A DNA stretch of 64,000 nucleotides, taken from NCBI GenBank assembly GCA_903789665.1, contig CAIFEX010000011.1, positions 27,488 to 91,487 on the forward strand, in the 5' to 3' direction. Under the pieces are notes generated by a model. The model searched no databases and was not told the origin of the DNA. It saw only the letters and a list, made by a program, of their open reading frames with translations. Shown here piece after piece: positions 53,965 to 63,625 of this stretch. The translations under genes were made by a program, and so were the position numbers. The DNA comes from an uncultured Clostridium sp. (GTDB taxonomy: Bacteria > Bacillota > Clostridia > Clostridiales > Clostridiaceae). Each line of letters begins with the position of its first letter. Positions within the stretch are counted from its first letter, which is position 1.

Positions 53965-55617
53965 TCACCTTCTAATGTAAAATTCTATTTTTGTACCTTT
54001 TTCCAACCTTTTGATTTTAAGGCCCCGGCCATATATAAGTTTTAATCTGGAATGTACGTTGTAAAGCCCGATCTTGTTTTCCGGCATCTCATCGTCATAT
54101 ATCTTGTCGATGATTTTCTGCTTTATTCCAACTCCGTTGTCCTCTATGGATATTTTTATTTTATCATCCATGTTTTTCACGCTTATTTTTACAGTGCCAG
54201 GACCCTTGGACTTAAGTATTCCGTGTATTATTGCATTCTCAACTAGAGGCTGTATTATTAAACTTGGCACTTTTACATCCACGTCATCTATATCATATAC
54301 CATATTCAGCTTTTTTCCAAAACGTGCTTTTTCTATTTCTATGTAATCTTTCACCTGTTTCAGTTCACTTTTTATAGGTATGAATTCATCGTTCAATTCT
54401 AAATTAAATCTTAAATAACTTGAAAGATTTATTATAAGTTCCCGTGCCTTGTCAGGATTTATCCTTATGAATGAAGTTATGGCATTTAGTGCATTAAACA
54501 GGAAATGAGGGTTTATCTTCGTCTGAAGGGCTTTGATTTCGGCCTTTTCTGCCATTTCCTTGGCCTGCTCTACTTTGGAAACCTCCATTAGGGTGGATAT
54601 AATCTGTGAAAGTCCTATGGCCAGGCTTTTTAGAGAATAGGTTATTTTATGGGCTTTCATATAGTATATCTTTAAAGCTCCTATGACCTCTTCCTTGTCT
54701 TTTAAAGGTATTATTATGGCGGATTTGAGCTTTGAGCTCTTGTTGTCTATATGGTCATCTTTTATAATTATGTTTCCACTTGATATTACTTCCTTTGTAG
54801 TTTCATTTAATATATGTGTACCTATATTGTAATATTCTTCTCCGACACCTGTGTAGGCAAGTATGTATTTGTTATCCGTTATGGAAACGGCATCCGCCTT
54901 TATATCATTTTTTATTATGCGGCATATTTTATCTAGTGAATTGCTGTTTATTTTTCTGAAATAGGGCAGTGTTTTATTTGCTATGCTGAGGGCCAGTTTT
55001 GCCTGCTTGGCGGCTATCATTTCTTTTTCATCCTCTACGTTTTGTACTAAAAGTACTATAAATCCCACGTTTACTTCGCCAACTATCATGGGAATTGCAA
55101 TTTTTGAAATTATATCGATTCCCATACTGTAGGGCCTTGCAAATACAACTATAAGAACCATGGTGAGAGTCTCACAGAGCATGCCGGTTATTATACCTGC
55201 TATCCACTTGTACTTTTTCTTAAGCCTTGTATTTATAAGTCCTGAAGTTATTCCGGCTGTCACACTGCTTATGAGACAGGGGAGGGAAGTTATACCGTTT
55301 ATATCTATCAGATACCTGTGAATTCCCGATACCACGCCGGAAGTTATTCCTACAATGGGACCGAACATTATGCCTCCTGATATTATGGTGACTATCCTTA
55401 CATTTACGAGAGAACCTTCCACTCTAAGTCCTGTATAAGTTCCAGCTACTGAAAAAATGCTAAATATTACCGATATTATAGTAAGATCTTTTTTTGTGTA
55501 ATTTTCCTTTTGAAATATATTTCTAAAATACTGTATCCTGGTTATAATGAATATGCAGATTATTAAAAGTGCTGCCCTTTCCATAAACTTGATCAGTATA
55601 TCGTAAGTTTCCGCCAA
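53965..55617 (-). CDS. LytS/YpdA-type sensor histidine kinase
   Basis: 550 residues. The N-terminal ~200 residues carry the 5TMR-LYT membrane sensor (VSGIHRYLIDINGITSLPCL and ISGGIMFGPIVGITSGV). A GAF domain (about 215-345) follows, then the His_kinase domain with the phosphorylated His in TKINPHFLFNALNAI near 368 and the ATPase N box in PSLIIQPLVENAIIHGI near 450. The family senses pyruvate (E. coli YpdA/BtsS, B. subtilis LytS) rather than cell-wall state. The start is TTG after AGGAGGAG. Co-location with an OFA transporter supports the pyruvate assignment. Confidence 0.88.
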   Translation of the reverse strand: MAETYDILIKFMERAALLIICIFIITRIQYFRNIFQKENYTKKDLTIISVIFSIFSVAGTYTGLRVEGSLVNVRIVTIISGGIMFGPIVGITSGVVSGIHRYLIDINGITSLPCLISSVTAGITSGLINTRLKKKYKWIAGIITGMLCETLTMVLIVVFARPYSMGIDIISKIAIPMIVGEVNVGFIVLLVQNVEDEKEMIAAKQAKLALSIANKTLPYFRKINSNSLDKICRIIKNDIKADAVSITDNKYILAYTGVGEEYYNIGTHILNETTKEVISSGNIIIKDDHIDNKSSKLKSAIIIPLKDKEEVIGALKIYYMKAHKITYSLKSLAIGLSQIISTLMEVSKVEQAKEMAEKAEIKALQTKINPHFLFNALNAITSFIRINPDKARELIINLSSYLRFNLELNDEFIPIKSELKQVKDYIEIEKARFGKKLNMVYDIDDVDVKVPSLIIQPLVENAIIHGILKSKGPGTVKISVKNMDDKIKISIEDNGVGIKQKIIDKIYDDEMPENKIGLYNVHSRLKLIYGRGLKIKRLEKGTKIEFYIRR

Positions 55618-55779
55618 AATTCTCCTCCTAAAAAATTTATTCTTGAATAGGTATATTTTATCACAGTTGTACTGATTTGTGTTATTATGTATATACTAAA
55701 AAAATGAGGCAGCAGCTGCTGCTGAATAATTATACAAAATTAATTGATATTACTCAAAAAAAGAGGCGATAATAAGCTT

Positions 55780-56694
55780 ATGCTGGATTTATGTTTGCTT
55801 GGATGCGGGGGCAGTATGCCTGTTCCCGGAAGATGCCTTACTTCACTTATAGTTTCTTACAACGGAAGAAAACTTCTTATAGATTGCGGTGAAGGCACCC
55901 AGCTCAGTTTGAAAATTTCAGGATGGAAAATGAAAAATATAGATGTTATTTTATTTACTCATTTTCATGCAGATCATATAGCAGGACTGCCTGGACTGCT
56001 GCTTACCATAGCCAATTCGGGAAGGACGGAACCAGTCAGCATAATGGGTCCTAGGGGACTTTCAGAAGTAATCAATGGACTTAGAGTTATAGCCCCTGTG
56101 CTTCCATATGATGTAAATTTAATTGAACTTTGTGGGAATGGCAGTTATCATAGAAAGATAGGAAACTTTAATATAAATGTATTGTCAGTGGATCATGGTG
56201 TACCTTGTTTTGCTTATTCTTTGGACGTATTTAGAAATAGAAAATTTGATAGGGAAAAAGCCGTTGAAAATGGAGTACCTAAAATTTTTTGGAGCAGGCT
56301 TCAGAGAGGAGAGACAGTGAAGGATGAAAATCATTTGTACATTTCGGATATGGTACTCGGATGCAGGAGACCCGGATTAAAGGTGTCCTATTGCACAGAT
56401 TCTAGGCCCACTGAAAGTTTGATAAAGTTTGTGCAGAATTCCGATGTATTTGTCTGTGAGGGAATGTACGGCGATGATAAAAATATTTCAAAGGCCGTAA
56501 AGTATAAGCATATGCTGTTTTCAGAAGCTGCATCTATTGCTAAAAATGCAAAGGTGAAGGAATTGTGGCTCACCCATTTTAGTCCTTCTATGTCTGATCC
56601 ATATCTGTATTTAAAAGATGTTAAGGAGATATTTGAAAATACGATAATAGGAAAAGATAGATATGTGAAAAGTCTCAATTTTGATCTGGGGTGA
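55780..56694 (+). CDS. rnz: Ribonuclease Z
   Basis: 304 residues of the metallo-beta-lactamase fold. The zinc motif [19 protein letters not shown] near 60, the N-terminal [11 protein letters not shown] and [10 protein letters not shown], a further His in [21 protein letters not shown] and a final WLTHFSPSM match RNase Z (tRNase Z), which trims tRNA 3' ends. The ATG at 55780 is used; AGAGGCGAT lies upstream. The stop is 7 bases before the start of the DUF1016 gene, so the two may be cotranscribed. Confidence 0.87.
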   Translation: MLDLCLLGCGGSMPVPGRCLTSLIVSYNGRKLLIDCGEGTQLSLKISGWKMKNIDVILFTHFHADHIAGLPGLLLTIANSGRTEPVSIMGPRGLSEVINGLRVIAPVLPYDVNLIELCGNGSYHRKIGNFNINVLSVDHGVPCFAYSLDVFRNRKFDREKAVENGVPKIFWSRLQRGETVKDENHLYISDMVLGCRRPGLKVSYCTDSRPTESLIKFVQNSDVFVCEGMYGDDKNISKAVKYKHMLFSEAASIAKNAKVKELWLTHFSPSMSDPYLYLKDVKEIFENTIIGKDRYVKSLNFDLG

Positions 56695-56701
56695 TTTTGT
56701 G

Positions 56702-57781
56702 ATGGAAGAGTATCATAAGGATGTAGAAGATTTTTTAAAAAATTTGAAGGACGATGTGATTTCTTCAAGGAATAATTCTCTGATGGATGTTAATAAAAAC
56801 ATGTTTATGCTTTATTGGAGAATTGGCAACTTGATTTTAATAAGGCAGGATGAGGGGTGTGAAGATGAAATTATAGGCACCATATCTCAATATTTTAAGA
56901 CTCAATTTCCAAATAATTTATGCTTTTCAGAAAAAAACCTGAAAGCCATGTTTAAATTTGCTGAAGAATATGAATCCAAAGAGCTTGTAGAAGACACTGC
57001 TTCTAAAATAGGGTGGTCATGCAGCATAGTTCTTGTAAATAAAGTAAAAAATTCAGACGAGAGAATAAAATATATGGATGAAGCTGTAAAAAAAGGATGG
57101 ACATTGGGAAAGCTGGCTAGAGAAATAGATTTGAAATGTGGCATAGAAGGGGATGAAGAAGACAATGCAAATGGCGGCCAGAAAAGTAGTGATGATTCAC
57201 CTTTTATAAAAGATATAATTCCCGATGAAGAACTAACTAAACCAGCTCGGGGCAGAGAAGAAAATTGCTCCTTAATATTGAATGATGAATATCTGATGGA
57301 TTTTATAAATTGCATAAGCGGAGAGAGAAGTAGATATTTCCAGGATCAGTTTATGAAATGCACGGTGGAATTTTTTCTGGAACTGGACTGTGGTTTTGCA
57401 TTGATAGGTAGTAAATATCATGTGGAATTTACAGGAGGGGATTCTTATATAGATTTACTTTTCTATAATTTGAAATTGAGATGTCATGTTGCGATTGAAT
57501 TAAAGGTTGGAAAATTTAAGCCCGAATATCTTGGCATTTTGACTTTTCACCTTTCTATATTGGATGAATCGGTTAAAAGTGAGAATGATAGCAGCTCGGT
57601 AGGTATAATTATCTGCAAGGATTCTGAAAAACTGATTGTACAATATGCTTTTAAAAACATGGAAGAGTCCGGGAACAATGAGTATAGTCTAAATAAAAAT
57701 ATTCCGGTGCAGTTTCAAGGTATATTGCCCACGGTAGAAAGGATAGGCCGTGGAATTAAGGAGAAACTGGAGTTTGTATAA
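56702..57781 (+). CDS. DUF1016 / YhcG-type PDDEXK nuclease family protein
   Basis: 359 residues. The N-terminal half (about 10-150) is the DUF1016 N domain (MLYWRIGNLIL, FSEKNLKAMFKFAEEY). The C-terminal half is the PDDEXK nuclease: DSYIDLLFYNLKLRCHVAIELKVGKFKPEYLG contains the Asp and the E-x-K of the active site (written in two parts here: DSYIDLLFYN and IELKVGKF). Between them is a loose, acidic linker near 165-185. The ATG at 56702 follows GGGGTGAT. YhcG-like proteins are linked to DNA repair and mobile-DNA processing, but no precise role is established. Confidence 0.8.
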   Translation: MEEYHKDVEDFLKNLKDDVISSRNNSLMDVNKNMFMLYWRIGNLILIRQDEGCEDEIIGTISQYFKTQFPNNLCFSEKNLKAMFKFAEEYESKELVEDTASKIGWSCSIVLVNKVKNSDERIKYMDEAVKKGWTLGKLAREIDLKCGIEGDEEDNANGGQKSSDDSPFIKDIIPDEELTKPARGREENCSLILNDEYLMDFINCISGERSRYFQDQFMKCTVEFFLELDCGFALIGSKYHVEFTGGDSYIDLLFYNLKLRCHVAIELKVGKFKPEYLGILTFHLSILDESVKSENDSSSVGIIICKDSEKLIVQYAFKNMEESGNNEYSLNKNIPVQFQGILPTVERIGRGIKEKLEFV

Positions 57782-57864
57782 TTTACAATTTATTTAAGTT
57801 TTTATCAAATTATTTAGCTCAAGCTCATACAATATAGTAACAGTAATTATGGAAGGGTTTGTTT

Positions 57865-58452
57865 ATGGGTAAGAGAGAGGGATATTATATTGAGCTGGAT
57901 GAAATAGCTGAAAATATGTTGAGAGATGCCAATTTTATTGGATGTGGTCATAATGGCATAGTATATTCACTTGGAGATAATAAGGTCATTAAAATATTTA
58001 AAAATAGGTATGTTTGCAAAAATGAATATGATATATTGAAAAAAACTGCGAAAAGCAGGTATTTTCCCAAAGTATATCTCCATGGAGATTATTATATTGT
58101 GAGAAGTTATGTAAGTGGAGAAAGGCTTGATTATTATATTAAGAAACATGGATTCAATAGAGAGATAGCTATTGACATAATCCAGCTTATAAAAGAATTT
58201 AAAAAACTTGGATTTACTAAACTGGACATAAGATGTAAGGATTTATATGTTGACGGTGATTTTTCCATAAAGGTCATAGATCCCAAAAATAATTATTCCA
58301 GAAGCTGTGATTATCCCCGACATCTTATGAAGGGATTGGGCAAACTGGGAGTGCTGGATGATTTTTTGGAAATTGTGAAAAAAGAATATAATGAGAATTA
58401 TAAAAAGTGGAATTTTAAAATACGGAGATATTTGAAAAAAGGAATAAAATAA
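57865..58452 (+). CDS. Small protein-kinase-fold protein
   Basis: 195 residues. The N-terminal lobe resembles a eukaryotic-type kinase or RIO/choline kinase: IGCGHNGIVYSLGDNKVIKIF has a glycine-rich loop and the ATP-binding Lys, followed by FPKVYLHGDYYIVRSYVSGE. In the C-lobe, GFTKLDIRCKDLYV stands where the HxD catalytic loop belongs but reads LDIRCKDL, and KVIDPKNN resembles the DFG/DPK magnesium motif. It may be an active minimal kinase or a pseudokinase. GGAAGGG precedes the ATG at 57865. Similar short stand-alone kinases are common in clostridia; the substrate is unknown. Confidence 0.65.
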   Translation: MGKREGYYIELDEIAENMLRDANFIGCGHNGIVYSLGDNKVIKIFKNRYVCKNEYDILKKTAKSRYFPKVYLHGDYYIVRSYVSGERLDYYIKKHGFNREIAIDIIQLIKEFKKLGFTKLDIRCKDLYVDGDFSIKVIDPKNNYSRSCDYPRHLMKGLGKLGVLDDFLEIVKKEYNENYKKWNFKIRRYLKKGIK

Positions 58453-58466
58453 TAGGAATTATTGTG

Positions 58467-58507
58467 TACCCTTGTGCTTGAAAAGTATGAGGGTATTATT
58501 TTTTATT
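58467..58507 (+). terminator. Intrinsic terminator
   Basis: A 13-bp stem pairs TACCCTTGTGCTT (58467-58479) with AAGTATGAGGGTA (58483-58495), three G-T pairs, loop GAA, followed by TTATTTTTTATT. Confidence 0.8.
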
Positions 58508-58573
58508 TATAATCACATAATATTCTTAAAGTGAATTTTCAAGTAAAAGACATTTGACGTGGGAGTTTTGCAG

Positions 58574-60670
58574 GTGATAAAAAATATTGTGAATATATAT
58601 AAAAGAGATATAAAGACTATGTTGGGCAGCAGGGCTGTATTTTTGACTATTTTGGGGATGTGTGTCCTGCCGTGTCTGTATACTCTGATAAATGTGGAAG
58701 CTATTTGGGATCCGTACTCCAGTGTCAAGACAAGTGACATTCTTATAGCTGTAGTAAATAATGATAAGGGTACTAGATTCCAAGGTAAAAATTTGAATCT
58801 TGGAAATAATGTTGTGGATAATCTCAGAAAAAATCACAGTATCGGTTGGAGATTTGTCAATTCAGGAGAGGCAGATCGGGGCCTTTTAGATGGGAAATAT
58901 TACGCGGTAATTGAAATCCCGGAGGATTTTTCATTAAATATTACCAGTATAGCTGGAGATAGCCCGAGAAAAGCTCAGGTGTTCTACAAAGCAAATACGA
59001 AGAGAAGCCCTATGGCCATTAAAATTACTGATAATGCAGCAAGTTCTCTTGTGGATTCTATAAAATACAATTTTATATATTCAGTTAATAAGACTATATT
59101 TTCTTATTTGAACATTATAGGGAGAAAAGCTGAAAAAAACAAATATAATATAATAACTCTAAAGGATTCAATAATATTTCTGGGCGATAATATGGATTTT
59201 ATAACGGCCGTGCTTGGAGGAATAAACGATAGCTCAAATAATCTTCTCATGCTCCTTGTCCAGCTGAAACCTGTTGTTTCTGCTTTGTACAATACAAGTA
59301 CTATAGACGAAAATAATACCGCCAATGCTGACTTTATAAGATCTATACAATCTTCTTTCAACAATTCGATTGAAGATATCCAGATGGAACTGAACAATGC
59401 AGAGGCAAATGCCTATAGGCTTGAAGCTCTTGCCGGCAATTCTTCAAATATTGACTTCGCTGCAGACAAGATCGATTATCGGATATCAGCATTGAACAGT
59501 GAAGTGGATTCTGTAATGAATTTTTTGAAGGCAGTAAATAATTTTAATTACAATACTAAAATAGCCAGAATGTTGGATTCTTTGAAAGATATAAAAAATT
59601 CATTGGATAATTTAAAACAGCAGTTGAATAACAAAAATGGCTCTGTAGTAAATAGTGTGTCTGATGTAAGACGGAAATTGACGGATTTATCACGGGAATA
59701 CCTGGATGAAGTGAAAGGACCGTTAAATAGCACAGCCGATGATCTGGTTAATTCCCTGAATGATTCCGCTGATATTTTAAATGCTGCAAAAGACATCAGC
59801 AGTCATGGAGTCAAATCCCTGGATATTTTAATAGATGGAAGCAGGCTTCTGGCTGACTCTTCTAAAAAACTTGAGAACAATATGAATGAATTTAAGGGTG
59901 TTATTTTAGATATAAGCAGCAGGCTTAAACTTGTCAGCAACAATGATATAGTGAAGATAATAACTGTATTTCAGAATAATCCTGGGCTTATGGGAAATTT
60001 TATATCCAATCCATTTAATATAGTAGAAGAGAATATATATAGAGTTCCAAACTTTGGTTCCGCATTTGCACCCACTTATATGACACTTTCAATATGGATT
60101 GGATGCACCATGCTTGTAGCAGTACTTAAAACAACTGCGGTAAGATTCAAAGGTACTGGATACATTACTTTAAGGGAAGGATATCTTGGTAAAATGCTCT
60201 TATTTGTTTCGCTGTCTGCAGTGCAGTCGCTTATAGTCGTATTTACCACTAAGTTTATTCTTCATGTCTATACGCGGGACTTTTTTCTTATGATAATGAT
60301 TGGCTTGATTTCATCTTTTACATTTTCAACAATAGTGTATACTCTGGTATCTATATTTGGGAATCTTGGAAAGGCTGCTGCGGTTGTACTTGTTGTGGCA
60401 CAGATTGCAGGAAGTGGTGCTACTTATCCTGTGCAGCTTGTTCCGCTTGCTTTTAGAATAATCCAACCCCTATTTCCCTTTACTTATAGTGTGAGCGGTT
60501 TTAGAGAGGCGGTTGGAGGACCTCTTGTGAGCACTGTGATTATAGATGTTTCAGTATTGTTTATAATGGCTTCAGCCAGCATATTGGCCGGATTATTTTT
60601 GAAGAGACCTTTATATAAGATGACTGGCAGACTTCATGATAAATTTGTAGAATCAGGTTTCGGAGAGTAA
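58574..60670 (+). CDS. YhgE/Pip-family membrane protein, copy 1
   Basis: About 698 residues of the YhgE/Pip family, large ABC-2-like membrane proteins. One span near the N-terminus (TILGMCVLPCLYTLINVEAIW) is followed by a long extracytoplasmic part with coiled-coil stretches (about 180-460, rich in N/S/L) and five to six C-terminal spans (about 480-680) with FTYSVSGFREAVGGPL. The GTG at 58574 follows GGGAG and is favoured over a GTG at 58559. It is followed 28 bases later by a paralogue, and the two probably form a heteromeric complex. In Lactococcus, Pip is a phage receptor; related proteins assist ESX/type VII secretion. Confidence 0.8.
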   Translation: MIKNIVNIYKRDIKTMLGSRAVFLTILGMCVLPCLYTLINVEAIWDPYSSVKTSDILIAVVNNDKGTRFQGKNLNLGNNVVDNLRKNHSIGWRFVNSGEADRGLLDGKYYAVIEIPEDFSLNITSIAGDSPRKAQVFYKANTKRSPMAIKITDNAASSLVDSIKYNFIYSVNKTIFSYLNIIGRKAEKNKYNIITLKDSIIFLGDNMDFITAVLGGINDSSNNLLMLLVQLKPVVSALYNTSTIDENNTANADFIRSIQSSFNNSIEDIQMELNNAEANAYRLEALAGNSSNIDFAADKIDYRISALNSEVDSVMNFLKAVNNFNYNTKIARMLDSLKDIKNSLDNLKQQLNNKNGSVVNSVSDVRRKLTDLSREYLDEVKGPLNSTADDLVNSLNDSADILNAAKDISSHGVKSLDILIDGSRLLADSSKKLENNMNEFKGVILDISSRLKLVSNNDIVKIITVFQNNPGLMGNFISNPFNIVEENIYRVPNFGSAFAPTYMTLSIWIGCTMLVAVLKTTAVRFKGTGYITLREGYLGKMLLFVSLSAVQSLIVVFTTKFILHVYTRDFFLMIMIGLISSFTFSTIVYTLVSIFGNLGKAAAVVLVVAQIAGSGATYPVQLVPLAFRIIQPLFPFTYSVSGFREAVGGPLVSTVIIDVSVLFIMASASILAGLFLKRPLYKMTGRLHDKFVESGFGE

Positions 60671-60698
60671 ATTGAAGACAGCGGTAGGAGGAACTTAT

Positions 60699-62816
60699 AT
60701 GAGAACCGTATTTAGAATATTAAAAATGGATCTGCGGAATATAACAAGAAGTTTTCCCGTATTTATAACAATTTTAGTGTTCTGCCTGCTTCCAGCTTGT
60801 TATGCTGTTATAAGTATAAAAGCCTCATGGGATCCTTATTCTGCAGCCAATACAAGCAGACTTCCCATTGCAGTTATAAACAATGATGAAGGAAGCAGTG
60901 TCAACGGAAAAAATATAAATATAGGTGGTCAAATTATAGGTGAATTGAGAAAGAATAAAAGTATGAACTGGATCGTGATAGACGAGTGGCAGGGAAATTA
61001 CGGACTCAATGCAGGAAAATACTATTCGCTGATAGAGATCCCGGCTGATTTTTCCAGAAAGCTTTTAAGTGTTACGACTTCTCATCCCGAAAAACCCAAT
61101 ATAGTATATAGATCCAATGAGAAACTAAATCCCGCAGCTACTAAAATCACAAATACCGCCAAGAATTCTCTTACCGATGAGATTAAGTCTAGTTTCATAA
61201 AGATAAGCAGTAAAGAAGTGCTTGAACAATTAAATTCAATCGGAATAAAATTAAATAAAGACAAACCCAAGATTCTTGAACTTAAGAGCACTTTAGAGGA
61301 TGCAATTTCGACTATTGACGATGTAAAAAAATATTTAAGCAGAGTTAGGGAAAATTCCAGGGAAATGGGAACTTATTTGGGTAGAGTAAAAGATGATGTT
61401 CCAAGACTTTCCGATGAGGTGAGATCTCTAAAAGACGTTTTAAAGCAAGAAAAATCCATTGTTCAGTCTGCTAAGCAAGCTGTAAATTCGGCACAGGGTG
61501 ATCTGGCCGAAGGTGTAAATGAAATTCAGTCGCTGAATTCACAGGCTCAGTCTCTTTTATCAAGTATAGAAAATCATGCTGTTGGGAACGATGTGCTGAA
61601 AGATATAGATGATGCAGAAGAGTCTGCAATAGAAAGAATCAACGGTAATATAAAGGTGATAAATGCTATGAACGGATTTTTACCGGACAATGTGACAGGG
61701 AATCTTATAGGTATTTTTACGAAAATGAAAAACTCAATTGAAGTTGAAAGAGGTTATATTTCTTATATGAGACAGCTGCTGGAAAATAATGCTCCCGATG
61801 AAAGTATAAATTCAGTCCTGAATCAGTTGACAGTGACAGCAAATGACATATCATCCTATTTAAATGAAGTTCAGCCGTTGAACAGTATGGGCAGCAGTAT
61901 TGACGATAATTTAAAAAATTATGACAATATGCTCCAGTCCATGGGGACAGTTGCTTCACAGCTTGATTCACTGGCAGATGCAGGCACTTTAATCAACCAG
62001 GCATCAGTTCGACAGATAGATCAAATGAGTAAAAGAGTTGGAGATATTGAGAGCAAATTGAATGATTTAGATATCAAAATGAAGACAGTTAATGAAAAAA
62101 GTTTGGATAATATAATAGGTATTATGGAAAAAAATCCGGATCAAATTTCAGATCTGCTGTCATCTCCAGTGGAACTGAAAAATGTGCAGCTCTATAACCT
62201 GGGCTTATTTGGATATGCTGTAACTCCTTTTTATACCACATTGTCCATATGGGTAGGGGTTCTTCTCTTTGGTATTATACTTACTTTAAAATACAAAAAA
62301 TCCGATGTTGGAATAAAGCTTAATATGGCACACAGGTATTTTGGAAAATTACTTTTATTTATAATACTTTCTTTTATACAGACTTTGATTGTTTTATTTG
62401 GAGAGTTTTTCATCCTCGGAATAAGACCCGAAAGTGAAATTACCATGGTGATTGTTGCACTGACTACCAGTATAGCATTCACAAGTATAATATTTACACT
62501 CATATTTACATTTGGAAATTTTGGGAAAGGTATTTCTGCTATAATTATGATTCTTCAATTGTTTAGTACAGGCGGGATATATCCTATTGAGATTATTTCA
62601 TCAAGGCTTGCTGCCCTGGCACCGTTTTTACCTTTTACATATAGTATAGGTGGACTGCGAGAGGCGATGGCCGGCCCAAATTGGACCAATTTATCCAAAT
62701 CGCTGATGATATTGTTCTTTTTTGCAGCAGGTTTTCTACTTCTTGTTCCCATAAAGAAAATTTTTCACAAGCCCATAAGCAGGATGGAAAGTGAATTTCA
62801 GAGATCAGGATTGTGA
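60699..62816 (+). CDS. YhgE/Pip-family membrane protein, copy 2
   Basis: 705 residues, same architecture as the preceding gene: an N-terminal span with FCLLPACYAVISIKASWDPY, a long coiled-coil extracellular part (about 170-480), and C-terminal spans with PFTYSIGGLREAMAGPN. The two differ enough to be ancient paralogues. The ATG at 60699 follows GTAGGAGG; a TTG at 60672 lies upstream of the site. The SxxxREAxGGP-like motif shared by both copies lies in a loop near the last spans. Probable partner of copy 1; substrate unknown. Confidence 0.8.
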   Translation: MRTVFRILKMDLRNITRSFPVFITILVFCLLPACYAVISIKASWDPYSAANTSRLPIAVINNDEGSSVNGKNINIGGQIIGELRKNKSMNWIVIDEWQGNYGLNAGKYYSLIEIPADFSRKLLSVTTSHPEKPNIVYRSNEKLNPAATKITNTAKNSLTDEIKSSFIKISSKEVLEQLNSIGIKLNKDKPKILELKSTLEDAISTIDDVKKYLSRVRENSREMGTYLGRVKDDVPRLSDEVRSLKDVLKQEKSIVQSAKQAVNSAQGDLAEGVNEIQSLNSQAQSLLSSIENHAVGNDVLKDIDDAEESAIERINGNIKVINAMNGFLPDNVTGNLIGIFTKMKNSIEVERGYISYMRQLLENNAPDESINSVLNQLTVTANDISSYLNEVQPLNSMGSSIDDNLKNYDNMLQSMGTVASQLDSLADAGTLINQASVRQIDQMSKRVGDIESKLNDLDIKMKTVNEKSLDNIIGIMEKNPDQISDLLSSPVELKNVQLYNLGLFGYAVTPFYTTLSIWVGVLLFGIILTLKYKKSDVGIKLNMAHRYFGKLLLFIILSFIQTLIVLFGEFFILGIRPESEITMVIVALTTSIAFTSIIFTLIFTFGNFGKGISAIIMILQLFSTGGIYPIEIISSRLAALAPFLPFTYSIGGLREAMAGPNWTNLSKSLMILFFFAAGFLLLVPIKKIFHKPISRMESEFQRSGL

Positions 62817-62848
62817 GGCCGGGTAAAATGTCTAAGTTATATATGTTT

Positions 62849-63463
62849 TTAGTTAAAAATTTCCATGACCCCAAGTATTATTAAAAGTATTCCTGAAAAC
62901 AAAGGTGCATATTTCCCGAGAAATTTGCCTATTATATGGGTACCCATGGATTCACCGAATTTAACTGTAAGTATGCTCAATGTGAATGTAAACAGGACTG
63001 TGAGGCCGATATTTATTTTAGTTATGCTCGCCACTATTCCAGTCCCGATATTATTAAAAGTTAATCCGAACGCTACAAATAGAGCTTCTCTGGTGCTTAT
63101 ATCCCCGGAACTGTCAAAGTCTGATTTTTCGGCGTATTCAATCATTTCATCAATATCTTTCAGTGCAAGTTCTTTTGACTGTGTATTATTTGTGGATTTT
63201 ATTATACTCTGAACTGAGAAATATGTTCCCAAAATAATAAGGATTAATGCCCCCAATATGTTGCTTACAGAACCGGGCAGAAATTTAGACATGTATGCTC
63301 CCGCGGACATGGATAAAAAAGTTCCGGTAGATGTTATCAGAGCTATTATGATATTTTCAATAAAATTTATTCTTATTTTTTTTATTCCATAGGCAGTCCC
63401 CACAAGTAGGTTGTCTAAATTTGAAGATATGCTGAACAATAATGCAGATAATAGTGAAATCAT
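62849..63463 (-). CDS. ytaF: Sporulation membrane protein YtaF / MntP-like
   Basis: 204 residues, six membrane spans, of the YtaF family related to manganese exporter MntP. The first span holds ISSNLDNLLVGTAYGIKK, and the repeat half holds LTFNNIGTGIVASITKIN; the paired Asp-Asn and Asn-Asn motifs are typical of the LysE/MntP fold. A charged cytosolic loop (about 95-130) separates the halves. AAAAGGAGA precedes the ATG. It converges on the Pip genes. Cation transport is inferred; YtaF itself is known mainly from sporulation studies. Confidence 0.78.
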   Translation of the reverse strand: MISLLSALLFSISSNLDNLLVGTAYGIKKIRINFIENIIIALITSTGTFLSMSAGAYMSKFLPGSVSNILGALILIILGTYFSVQSIIKSTNNTQSKELALKDIDEMIEYAEKSDFDSSGDISTREALFVAFGLTFNNIGTGIVASITKINIGLTVLFTFTLSILTVKFGESMGTHIIGKFLGKYAPLFSGILLIILGVMEIFN

Positions 63464-63625
63464 ACGAATTTCTCCTTTTATTAGTTATATTTATAATATA
63501 TGGATTGAAAATCCATATAGTGATTAAAATTAAATAGGATTTAAAGTCTATAATTTAAAGTTCGATTATAAAATTAAGGATTTAGATTGTTAAATCTTAA
63601 TAATATATAAAATGGGGGTAAGATC

